Part shown: one piece after another, positions 35,875-43,905 of the stretch
Layout of the letters: each line of letters starts with the position of its first letter
How positions within the stretch are numbered: position 1 is the first letter of the stretch
DNA from: Gemmata palustris
GTDB lineage: Bacteria; Planctomycetota; Planctomycetia; Gemmatales; Gemmataceae
Direction of reading: 5' to 3'
DNA: 64,000 bases
Assembly: GCF_017939745.1 (NCBI RefSeq)
Contig: NZ_JAGKQQ010000001.1
Coordinates: 2,666,001 to 2,730,000 of the forward strand
Made by a program: the position numbers and the translations under genes
The notes under the pieces: generated by a model
Database searches by the model: none
What the model saw: only the letters and a program-made list of their open reading frames with translations
Told to the model about the DNA's origin: nothing

Positions 35875-37320
35875 TTATTTACGCTTCTTTTTCTTCTTCC
35901 GCTCGTCCGCGCGTTCCTTGGCACTTTTGCGGTGCCCGGTATCGCCCTTCAGCTTCATGCTGTCCATTCCGCCGGGCATGAACGCGCCCATTTTGCCCAT
36001 GCCCGTGACCATCTTCAGCCGCTGCCACAGCGACATCGACGCCATCTGCTTCATGAGAACGCGAACCTGCGCGAACTGCTTGAGGAACTGGTTCACCTCG
36101 TGCGGTTCGACCCCGGCCCCCTTCGCGATGCGGCGCCGGCGCGGGGTGTCGATGATGTCCGGGTCGGCCTTCTCCTTCTTGGTCATCGAGTCGATCATGC
36201 CCTGAACGCGCTTCAGCGCGACTTCCGGGTCTTCGCCCTCGGGGATCATCTCGGACATGCCCGGCATGCGGCCGATCATGTCCTTCATGCCCATCTTGGC
36301 GATCTGCTCGAACTGCTTGCGGAAGTCGTCGAGGGTGAAGTTCCCCTTCTGAATCGCTTCCTGTTGCCGCTGGAGCTCCTCCTGCGACATCTCCTGCTGG
36401 ATGCTCGCGATCTTCTCGACGATCCCCATCATGTCGCCCTGGCCGAGGATGCGCCCGGCCATGCGTTCGGGGACGAAGTCTTCGAGCTTATCAACCTTCT
36501 CGCCCATACCGACGAACTTGATCGGTACGCCGGTCACGCCCTTGATCGAGAGCGCGGCCCCGCCGCGTGCGTCGCCGTCGAGCTTGGTGAGGATGCACGC
36601 ATTCAGTTCGAGGGCGTCGTTGAATGCCTTCGCGACGTTCGCCGCCTCCTGGCCGATCATCGCGTCCACGACGAGGTAGCACTCGTCCGGCTTCACCAGT
36701 TTGTCGATGCGCTGGAGCTCGGCCATCAGGTCCGCATCAATCTGGAGCCGGCCGGCGGTGTCCAGAATCACGATGTCGCAGAGCGTGCGTTTCGCTTCCG
36801 CGACCGCGTTGCGGCACACGTCCACGGGGGTCGTGGCTTCGCTGTAGACCGGCACGCCGATCTGCTCGCCGAGCGTCTTCAATTGCTCGACCGCACCGGG
36901 GCGCTGCAAGTCGGCCGCCGCGAGCATCGGCTTGCGGTTCTGGCCCTTCAGCGTCAGCGCGAGCTTCGCCGCGGTGGTCGTCTTACCCGACCCCTGCAGC
37001 CCGCAGAGCATCAGTACGACGGGCCGGTCGGACCGAAGGGGGATCTTGTGATCCACCGGCCCCATGAGGGCCACCAGCTCTTCGTACACGTTCTTGACGA
37101 TCTGCTCGGACGGGTCCACCTTCGCGAGCACGTCCTGGCCGAGCGACTTGGCCTCGACGCGCGCGATGAAGTCGCTGGCCACGTTGAAGTTGACGTCGGC
37201 TTCGAGGAACGCCCGGCGCACCTCGCGCAACCCGTCCTTGACGTTCTCGGCGGTCAAGCGCCCGCGCCCCTTGAGCTTCTTGAGCGCCTCGCCGAGCGAC
37301 TTCGTGATGCCTTCAAACAT
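35875..37320 (-). CDS. ffh: Signal recognition particle protein Ffh
   Basis: 481 residues. Ffh binds signal sequences and 4.5S RNA and delivers ribosomes to FtsY at the membrane. The N domain is followed by the SRP GTPase domain: G1 GLQGSGKTTTAAKLA, DTAGRLQID, TKLDGDARGG and the GTP-specific closing loop VGMGEKVDKLEDF. The C-terminal M domain is Met-rich (MGMKDMIGRMPGMSEM, MTGMGKMGAFMPGGMDSM) with the RNA-binding RRRRIAKGAG. It ends in a basic KKKKKRK tail. First gene of the leftward translation cluster; its RNA partner is not in this window. Confidence 0.98.
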   Translation of the reverse strand: MFEGITKSLGEALKKLKGRGRLTAENVKDGLREVRRAFLEADVNFNVASDFIARVEAKSLGQDVLAKVDPSEQIVKNVYEELVALMGPVDHKIPLRSDRPVVLMLCGLQGSGKTTTAAKLALTLKGQNRKPMLAAADLQRPGAVEQLKTLGEQIGVPVYSEATTPVDVCRNAVAEAKRTLCDIVILDTAGRLQIDADLMAELQRIDKLVKPDECYLVVDAMIGQEAANVAKAFNDALELNACILTKLDGDARGGAALSIKGVTGVPIKFVGMGEKVDKLEDFVPERMAGRILGQGDMMGIVEKIASIQQEMSQEELQRQQEAIQKGNFTLDDFRKQFEQIAKMGMKDMIGRMPGMSEMIPEGEDPEVALKRVQGMIDSMTKKEKADPDIIDTPRRRRIAKGAGVEPHEVNQFLKQFAQVRVLMKQMASMSLWQRLKMVTGMGKMGAFMPGGMDSMKLKGDTGHRKSAKERADERKKKKKRK

Positions 37321-37483
37321 GCGCTACCGCCTGAACCGGGAAACGAAGCGTGCCGACGCGAAACCGCCAGATTACTTTAAGATAATGCCGAGTCGGGTTC
37401 AACGGGACCGAAAGCCGAGCGGTTCTCGCCGGGTATGGTTCACAAGAGTCGCCGCAGATAAACGGGAATAAACGCAAAATACA

Positions 37484-37600
37484 CACAGGGCTTCCGCCCT
37501 GTGCTACGTCAGCCGGCCCCTCCGGGGCGAAGAGCCGAGCCTTCAATGCCATTCCGCCGCGGAGCGGCCGGCGTTCGTAGCACAGGGCGGAAGCCCTGTG
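37484..37600. repeat. CACAGGGC palindromic element, copy 2
   Basis: 25-base perfect arms (37484-37508 and 37576-37600) around a 67-base core. Read on the minus strand, the core matches copy 1 at 9671-9821 closely (gccggccgctccgcggcgga, then a short variable part, then cgccccggaggggcc). It sits between the divergent ffh and PQQ-propeller genes. Translating either copy gives similar short peptides containing RASALCYERRPLRG, which can be mistaken for a small protein. Confidence 0.88.
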
Positions 37601-37659
37601 TATTTTGCCAGCGTTCATCCGTAAGCGCTCTTGTTCCGCACGAATTCACAGGAGGCGTC

Positions 37660-39039
37660 ATGCGATTGTTCTGGAGCCTTGTCGTAATTGCTACGAGCGC
37701 GGGCGCTGCCGGGGCGGAAGACTGGCCGCAGTGGTTGGGCACGAAGCGCGACGGCGTGTGGCGCGAAACCGGCTTGGTCGAGAAGTTCCCGAAGGGCGGG
37801 CCGAAAGAAGTCTGGAAGACCGAAATCGGCCTGGGATACGCCGGCCCCGCGGTCGCGAACGGCAAAGTGTTCCTCCTCGACCTCGTACCGGCCGCCGACG
37901 CCAAAGTGCCGGAGAGTGGGTTCGCCAAAGGTAAGGTGTCCGGTAAGGAGCGCGTGTTGTGCCTCGACGCGACCACCGGCAAGAAGGTGTGGGCGACCGA
38001 CTACCCCACCGAGTACACGATCAGCTACGCCGCCGGCCCGCGCTGCACGCCCACCGTGGACGGCGACCTGGTTTACACGCTCGGCGCGATGGGCGACCTG
38101 AAGGCGCTCAGCGCTGCGGACGGCAAAGTGGTGTGGGCGAAGAATTTCATCAAGGATTACAAGGCATCGCTGCCCGTCTGGGGCTTCTCGTCACATCCGC
38201 TCGTTGACGGCGACAAGCTCATCTGTCTGGCCGGCGGGTCGGACGACCGGCTCGTGATCGCGTTCGACAAGAAGACCGGCAAGGAACTGTGGGCGTCGCA
38301 GAGCTGCCAGGGCGACTTCGGCTACAGCCCGCCGATGATCTACGAGTTCGGCGGGAAGCGCCAGCTCATCGTCTGGCACACGCGGGCCGTCCTCGGGCTG
38401 GACCTCGAAACCGGCAAGCGCCTCTGGCGCGTGGACTTCGACGTGCGGTACGCGCTCACCGCGCCGACGCCGCGCAAGGTCGGTGACGACAAGCTGTTCA
38501 TCACCTCGTTCTACAACGGCTCGATGCTGCTGAAGGTGGGTGCAGACAAGGCCGACATCGTGTGGAAGAGCAAGGCGAAGGGCGAAACACCGGACCTCAC
38601 CACCGACCTGAGTTCGATCATGGCGACGCCCGTCATCGTCGGCGATCACGTTTACGGTGTGTGCAGCTACGGGCAGTTGCGGTGCATCGAAACCAACACG
38701 GGCAAGCGCGTGTGGGAATCCATGCTCGCGACCCGCGGAAAGCGCACGCCCGAGAAGATCGCCGAGAACACCGAACCGGACGGCAAGGAGCGCTGGAGCC
38801 TCGCGTTCCTGATCCCGCAGGGCGACCGCTACTTCCTCTTCAACGAACAGGGCGACCTCATCATCGCGAAGCTGACCCCAAAGGGCTATGAGGAGATCGA
38901 CCGCGCCCACATCATCGAGCCGACGAACGCGATGGCCGGCAACGGGCGCCTCGTGGTGTGGATGCACCCCGCGTTCGCCAACAAGTGCGTGTTCGCGCGC
39001 AACGACAAGGAACTCGTCTGCGTGCGCCTGGCGAAGTAG
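37660..39039 (+). CDS. Secreted PQQ-type beta-propeller protein (BamB/quinoprotein-like)
   Basis: 459 residues from ATG 37660 with GGAGG just upstream; the frame is open earlier but through the repeat. A signal peptide (LVVIATSAGAAGA) is followed by DWPQWLGTKRDGVW, the usual start of planctomycete PQQ-like proteins. Propeller blades carry the repeated 'D..TGK..W' pattern (LDATTGKKVWATD, DKKTGKELWAS, DLETGKRLWRVD, ETNTGKRVWES). No active-site Cys-Cys or typical PQQ ligand set was identified, so enzyme activity is not assumed. Likely periplasmic. Confidence 0.85.
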   Translation: MRLFWSLVVIATSAGAAGAEDWPQWLGTKRDGVWRETGLVEKFPKGGPKEVWKTEIGLGYAGPAVANGKVFLLDLVPAADAKVPESGFAKGKVSGKERVLCLDATTGKKVWATDYPTEYTISYAAGPRCTPTVDGDLVYTLGAMGDLKALSAADGKVVWAKNFIKDYKASLPVWGFSSHPLVDGDKLICLAGGSDDRLVIAFDKKTGKELWASQSCQGDFGYSPPMIYEFGGKRQLIVWHTRAVLGLDLETGKRLWRVDFDVRYALTAPTPRKVGDDKLFITSFYNGSMLLKVGADKADIVWKSKAKGETPDLTTDLSSIMATPVIVGDHVYGVCSYGQLRCIETNTGKRVWESMLATRGKRTPEKIAENTEPDGKERWSLAFLIPQGDRYFLFNEQGDLIIAKLTPKGYEEIDRAHIIEPTNAMAGNGRLVVWMHPAFANKCVFARNDKELVCVRLAK

Positions 39040-39042
39040 CCG

Positions 39043-39162
39043 CCCGGTGACGCAGGGCCGTTTAGTTCTCACGCAAATTCAATGCGGAAGGCCCGAATAT
39101 CGGGACTGCCTGGCTGAAGAAGAACGACTTACGCGAGAACTAAACGGCCCTGCCCGGTGACG
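39043..39162. mobile_element. MITE-like element with 10-bp flanking direct repeats
   Basis: 18-base perfect terminal inverted repeats (39053-39070 cagggccgtttagttctc; 39135-39152 its complement) bound a 100-bp element. The 10-mer cccggtgacg occurs immediately outside each end (39043-39052 and 39153-39162), as a target-site duplication would. There is no transposase. It lies just after the PQQ-propeller stop codon. Confidence 0.75.
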
Positions 39163-39294
39163 GATGTTCTTGACGATGCGAGAGCTAGGCGAGACAATCA
39201 CCGCGCGAATTCAACACCCGAATCGTGTTGCCTCGCGCGGTACGAATTTGCGATTCAGCAGTTCGGTCGCAGAAGCCTCGCGCCCGGGGAAATC

Positions 39295-39837
39295 ATGTCC
39301 GGTGATCCCTTTGCTGGTTTGTCCGACACGTTCCAAGACCGGAAGCAGCGCGACGTCCGGGTCCGCAAACAAAAGTGGATCGCGTTCTGGGTGGCCCTCG
39401 GGGTAGCAGTTTTGGTCGCCGTTGCCGCGGGGCTCGGGGGCGCGTTCGGCGGTTGGGCCACTGAGCGCGACGCGGGCATCGCGCTCGACCGTATTGCGGG
39501 CGGGGTATTTTGCGGTCTCGTGGGCGGCGTGTTCTTCTTCACCGCCGCGCTGTGGTATTTGATGCGCCAATCGGTCTTCAACGATTCCCGCGAAGATCGC
39601 ACAGACGAACACGCGGGGGCCATTCTGTTTTGGTCGACAATAGCAGGTACGGTCTTGCTCGGTATAGCGGGCGCAACTCTCGGTCTCACTGCGAGAGGAG
39701 CGGCCAGGTATGAGGTAATGGGATGCGCGGGGGCCGCAACGTTTCTCGCACTCGTCCCGGTCTTCATGCTGAGAAACGTCGTGAATCGAAGGAGCCGTAC
39801 TGGTTCCAGCGCAACTCCTTACCGGGCACGCAGTTGA
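39295..39837 (+). CDS. Four-helix membrane protein of unknown function
   Basis: 180 residues from ATG 39295 (SGDPFAGLSDTF), preceded by GGGGAAATC. After a charged N-terminus (QDRKQRDVRVRKQKW) there are about four hydrophobic helices: IAFWVALGVAVLVAVAAGL, GGVFCGLVGGVFFFTAALW, ILFWSTIAGTVLLGIAGATL and AGAATFLALVPVFML. No motif identifies a family. It lies ~100 bp ahead of the ECF sigma factor on the same strand, so it might be linked to it, but no evidence beyond position supports that. Confidence 0.65.
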   Translation: MSGDPFAGLSDTFQDRKQRDVRVRKQKWIAFWVALGVAVLVAVAAGLGGAFGGWATERDAGIALDRIAGGVFCGLVGGVFFFTAALWYLMRQSVFNDSREDRTDEHAGAILFWSTIAGTVLLGIAGATLGLTARGAARYEVMGCAGAATFLALVPVFMLRNVVNRRSRTGSSATPYRARS

Positions 39838-39936
39838 TCGGGATCGGAACGAGACTGACACCCGATTCACCAAATCGTTGAAGGAATCGCGGCGCGCCGG
39901 GGCAGTACATCTCGCGGGTTGCAACCGGGGACCAAC

Positions 39937-41295
39937 ATGACCGCGACGCGATCTCTGTCCGCTTCGCTCCAGCAGCTCAATCGAGCCCTCCACGCCGACG
40001 AACTCGCTGATCTCTCCGACGCGGAGCTGGTCGGGCGGTTCGTCGAGCGCCGGGACGAGTGCGCGTTCGCCGCGCTCGTGCGGCGGTACGGGTTCATGGT
40101 GCTCGGTGTGTGCCGGCGCGTTCTGCGACACGAGCAAGACGCCGAGGATGCGTTCCAGGCCACGTTCCTCGTGTTCGCACGCGACGCGGCCGGCCTCCAT
40201 CGCACCGGTGCGGTCGGGAACTGGCTGTACGGCGTCGCCCACAACGTCGCCCGAAAAGCGCGAGCCGCGCGCGTCCGACGCCACCAAAAGGAACAAACGG
40301 CCGCGACGCACCAACGGCCCGATACGCCCCCGGTGATCGCGGACGATCTGAAAGACGTTCTGGACGGCGAACTCGGCGCCCTGCCCGACAAGTACCGCGC
40401 GCCGATCGTGCTTTGTGACCTGCTGGGCCTGACGACCCAACAAGCCGCGGTCGAGGTGGGGTGCCCACCAAAGACACTCGGCACGCGGTTGAGTCGCGCA
40501 CGTTTGCTCTTGGCTCGAAGGCTCACGCGGCGCGGAGTCGCGCTCACCGCGGGCACGCTTCCCGTGGCACTAATGCCACATGCGTCGGGTTCGGTTCCGG
40601 TCCGGTTGCTCGATCGCGCTGTCACCACAGCGACCCGCTCAGCGACCGTCACCCCGTCGGTCGCGGCCCTCACCACAGGAGTCTCGACCGTCATGGCTTA
40701 CAAGTCACTCAAGTTCGCGTTGCTCGCGTGCGGCCTCGTTGCCGTCGGCGGACTGTTCACGGCCCCGGTGATCCAGCACCTCCACGCGGCACACGCACCC
40801 AAGAAGGCGGCGGTCGCGAGTACGCAATCACAGACGCAAACCGGGAGCGCACCGGCAAAGCCCCCCGCAGACATCCATCGCGAACTGCACCAGTTCTTCA
40901 TGCGCCTCGTTCACGGCGAGTTCTTCACGGTTTCCGCTGAAGAAAAGAAAGACGACAAGCCCCAGGCGCTCTCCGGCGCGTGGGTCAAGAAGGACGGTGA
41001 ACTGCGCATCACGTTCGAGAAAACGGAACTGAAGATTTCCCCGCACGGCAAGGACGATCTCATCCTGATCCTGTGCGCGTACACCGTCAAAGATGGGTTA
41101 GTAAAAGCCAGGATCACCGGGTTCGAGGGCACGGCCGAAGCCAAGAAAGCGGCCGCCGAGAAGCTACCGGTCGGCACCGACTTCACCTTCAAATGGACCG
41201 CCAAGAACGGCACGGCCACCGTCGCCGAAGTGAAAGGTGAGAAGGTCGAAATGCTCGCCTCACACCTCGAAGGCGAGTTCGAGGCGAAGAAGTAA
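39937..41295 (+). CDS. ECF sigma factor with membrane helix and extracytoplasmic tail
   Basis: 452 residues from ATG 39937 (GGGGA upstream). Residues ~30-115 are sigma-70 region 2 (ELVGRFVERRDECAFAALV, QDAEDAFQATFLVFARDA, VGNWLYGVAHNVARKA). Region 4 is at ~150-200 (ALPDKYRAPIVLCDLLGLT, TLGTRLSRARLLLARRL). A transmembrane helix follows (FALLACGLVAVGGLFTAPVI, ~265-285), then a ~150-residue domain beginning LSGAWVKKDGELRITFEK that resembles the small Gemmata paralogue domain TIGR03066. A sigma factor tied to a membrane helix suggests self-contained regulation in place of a separate anti-sigma factor. Target promoters are unknown. Confidence 0.88.
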   Translation: MTATRSLSASLQQLNRALHADELADLSDAELVGRFVERRDECAFAALVRRYGFMVLGVCRRVLRHEQDAEDAFQATFLVFARDAAGLHRTGAVGNWLYGVAHNVARKARAARVRRHQKEQTAATHQRPDTPPVIADDLKDVLDGELGALPDKYRAPIVLCDLLGLTTQQAAVEVGCPPKTLGTRLSRARLLLARRLTRRGVALTAGTLPVALMPHASGSVPVRLLDRAVTTATRSATVTPSVAALTTGVSTVMAYKSLKFALLACGLVAVGGLFTAPVIQHLHAAHAPKKAAVASTQSQTQTGSAPAKPPADIHRELHQFFMRLVHGEFFTVSAEEKKDDKPQALSGAWVKKDGELRITFEKTELKISPHGKDDLILILCAYTVKDGLVKARITGFEGTAEAKKAAAEKLPVGTDFTFKWTAKNGTATVAEVKGEKVEMLASHLEGEFEAKK

Positions 41296-42219
41296 ACGCA
41301 AATCAACCACGCCCGACCGGAACAAGCGCTCCCGGTCGAGCAGGTTCGTTGACGTGCGCTCAGTCGAACGTGATTACTTCTCCGCCGGCCCGAGTAACAA
41401 ACAGCAACACCGCTCGCTCTTCCGCCCCCTTCAGCCGCCAGTCGAGCGAGGGCGCGGCGGCACACCACGAACGTGCGTTGAGCCGCCGGGTACGAGTTCC
41501 TGGCTGTCCGGCCGGCAGTAAACGCCTTAACCAATTCCCACTACAAACGCTGTCGCTTGTAGCTCCAGCCCCTGTCGGTAGATGGGGTACCGCTGACGAG
41601 CGCGGAGCCATCGGGTAACCGCGCGGCACACCTAGCACAGTTACTCGATCAAGCGCTGCCTTTAGTCGCGTTGAGTTACCGCACCAGCGTTTTACCTGGT
41701 CTAGGAATGTAGTGAACACCTAGCTTTGTTGTGAACTTCAAATGGCCGAGAATTGACTGACAAGCATTTCGACGCGGCCGCTTCCTAACGAGGGTTAATC
41801 AGAACACGGGACTGCGTGGAAAACCACCAACAAAGTGCTTTTTGCTTTTCCCAGTTGCGTGCAAATACATAATCACCCAAAGACATCCGGCCCCGGCCAA
41901 ACTGAGTAGCACAGAGTAGAAACAGTCAACTATTGTGACTATCTATTCGACTTGAACGTGATCTGCACTTCCGTTCCACCTGTTCTTCCTGAAAGTTTCA
42001 TCTCAGAACGATTGCAGAGTTCTCGTTGCAGCAGTAGCCTAGTCACTCGAATGACTGAATAGCGGACGCATTGTCGTCTTTCGTGCGAGATTGGTGCCCC
42101 GAACCGAGGGCCCTAGCCGAACGATAGCAGTCGCGCTGCACTGACACCGGCAAATTGCGTTTTGTTCAGAATCATTCCGTGGCGTTATTTTGTGTATCGG
42201 ATCTCTGATGGAGGTTCCC
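41296..42219. other. 924-bp intergenic region, A+T-richer in its right half
   Basis: No convincing gene. A weak hairpin (cgaccgg/ccggtcg, 41314-41338) follows the sigma factor gene. On the minus strand a short open stretch (LLFVTRAGGEVITFD) has a protein-like look but cannot be placed. Right before the next gene, TTGTTC (42162-42167) and TTATTT (42185-42190) are 17 bases apart, a possible promoter. The G+C drop from ~41.7 kb on is visible by eye. Confidence 0.4.
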
Positions 42220-43278
42220 GTGAGAGCACCAAGGCACTCTGCATTCACCCTGATCGAGCTACTGGTGGTGATCGCGATCATCGCGATCCTGATCGGGCTG
42301 CTCCTGCCCGCCGTGCAGAAGGTGCGCGAAGCGGCCGCGCGCATGTCGTGCAGCAACAACATCAAGCAGATCGGCCTGGCAGTACACAATTTCGCAGGCG
42401 CTTACGACAAGGTACCGCCCATCGGTTCGTGGGGTCCCACCTTCCGGAACAACGGGTACCCGCCCGCGAGCAACGGCGGTAGCCTGACCGCAGCCGATGG
42501 CGCCACGGGCTCGTGGCTGGTACACCTGCTGCCCTTCGTCGAGCAATCGAATCTCGCTAACCAGTTTTCCACCCTGGGTAATTTGAGCACCAACGATCCC
42601 AGCTCGACGTACTACGTCGCCTACGACGCTTTGATCGGCACGCCGGTCAAGCTCTACCTGTGCCCCGGGGACAGTTCCACGACCAACGGCCTGCAACTTC
42701 ACGGTGGCTCGGCAACCGGGGGGTACGGATCGACGAACTATTGCGGCAACGTGATGGTTTTTAATTCTAAAGGGCCGGGCAGCATCCTAACGGCCATGCC
42801 GAACGGGACCAGCAACACCGTCATGGTTGGAGAACGGATACAGAACTGCAACGTTGCGATTGGCCTCGGTTACAGCAGCACCGGCCAGTCGACGATCGGT
42901 CCGGTTTATGGGTGGATCTACCCGGACCACGGTGACGGGGCTCAGTGGGCCGCCTTCGGCTGGTGGACCAGCGGCTGGGAAAGCATTAACTCGGGTACCG
43001 CGCCCGGCGCCCCGGCCGGCTCCTGCCTCAGAACGGATTACTACGACTGGAGCGCGAATTACTCCCCCGCCAACCCGTCGGCCAATCCGAACTATCTGTT
43101 CGATCTCAGCGCTAACACGAATCGGTGCAACCTTTTCGTTCTGAACTCCCCGCACACTGCAATGCAGATCGGTTTGGGGGACGGGAGCGTCAGGAGCGTC
43201 ACCAACGGCATCAGCAAAGCGAGCTGGATGGCCGTGTGTGTCCCCAATTCCGGCCAAGTGCCCGGGTCGGACTGGTAA
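42220..43278 (+). CDS. DUF1559 prepilin-like protein
   Basis: 352 residues from GTG 42220, which has GGAGG five bases upstream; ATG 42208 is the alternative. The N-terminus is a type IV prepilin signal (SAFTLIELLVVIAIIAILIG) with Ala, not Gly, before the Phe. The rest is the DUF1559/SBP_bac_10 domain that planctomycetes encode in dozens of copies, with an early CSNNIKQIGLA and the late DG motif (HTAMQIGLGDGSVR). The His-to-DG spacing here is eight residues, against the usual nine. Likely a surface or pseudopilus component. It is followed by a terminator and a small lipoprotein, the usual pairing. Confidence 0.93.
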   Translation: MRAPRHSAFTLIELLVVIAIIAILIGLLLPAVQKVREAAARMSCSNNIKQIGLAVHNFAGAYDKVPPIGSWGPTFRNNGYPPASNGGSLTAADGATGSWLVHLLPFVEQSNLANQFSTLGNLSTNDPSSTYYVAYDALIGTPVKLYLCPGDSSTTNGLQLHGGSATGGYGSTNYCGNVMVFNSKGPGSILTAMPNGTSNTVMVGERIQNCNVAIGLGYSSTGQSTIGPVYGWIYPDHGDGAQWAAFGWWTSGWESINSGTAPGAPAGSCLRTDYYDWSANYSPANPSANPNYLFDLSANTNRCNLFVLNSPHTAMQIGLGDGSVRSVTNGISKASWMAVCVPNSGQVPGSDW

Positions 43279-43303
43279 ATCGTTCAGAGCTTTGAATCTC
43301 TGC

Positions 43304-43337
43304 GCGAAGTCCACCTGAAGGGCGGACTTCGCTTTTT
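43304..43337 (+). terminator. Intrinsic terminator after the DUF1559 gene
   Basis: A 9-bp perfect stem (gcgaagtcc at 43304-43312 with ggacttcgc at 43324-43332) is followed at once by five T residues. It lies 26 bp after the stop codon and 30 bp before the lipoprotein start, so it may stop most transcripts and lower lipoprotein expression. Confidence 0.8.
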
Positions 43338-43366
43338 CATTCTGCCATCTTCAAAAGAGTTCACTC

Positions 43367-43843
43367 ATGCGAATACACTTGAGAATTTCGCGCCCCTCTT
43401 TCTTTGCGGTACTCGTCGCCGCGTGTGCCTTGAGCAGCTCGGGCTGTGGCGGCGGAGAAAAAATTATTTCCGTGTCCGGCACGGTGACGCACAAGGGGCA
43501 GCCCGTTTCCGGAATTGTTGTGTCGTTCGTGCCAGAGGGCGCCACAGAAGCCGGTGTGAGCACCGGTACGACGGACGAGAACGGCAAGTATGAGTTGACG
43601 GTGGTGAAATCAAACAGGAAAGGGGCGGTCGCCGGCAAGCATAAAGTCTGGTTCTCCGTTCCACGAGAACCGTTCGTCGAGCCCGCTGATAAGGAAGAAC
43701 TCGCGAAGCAGAAGAAGGATAAGAAGGCGACCAAGCCGCCGCCCGATTTCGCGGCAATTCTCAAGGTGTACGGTAACCTGGATAAAACCCCGTTGACCGT
43801 GGAAGTGAAAGACGGTGGACAATTCGACCTCAAGCTCGACTGA
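43367..43843 (+). CDS. Small lipoprotein with Ig/carboxypeptidase-regulatory-like fold
   Basis: 158 residues. The N-terminus is a signal peptide ending at Cys27 (ALSSSGCGGG), a lipobox-like site with Ser at -3. The domain begins VSGTVTHKGQPVSGIVVSFVP, followed by TTDENGKYELTV, the usual pattern of the carboxypeptidase-regulatory/transthyretin-like fold. A Lys-rich insertion (KEELAKQKKDKKATK) interrupts it. Proteins of this kind commonly accompany DUF1559 genes in planctomycetes, perhaps as an accessory of the same surface structure. It lies 88 bp downstream of that gene. Confidence 0.85.
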   Translation: MRIHLRISRPSFFAVLVAACALSSSGCGGGEKIISVSGTVTHKGQPVSGIVVSFVPEGATEAGVSTGTTDENGKYELTVVKSNRKGAVAGKHKVWFSVPREPFVEPADKEELAKQKKDKKATKPPPDFAAILKVYGNLDKTPLTVEVKDGGQFDLKLD

Positions 43844-43905
43844 GAACTTGAGTGGCCCCTTTATTTGCTGGCGCCACTCGGGTAGCCGCGACTGATTCCG
43901 GATTG

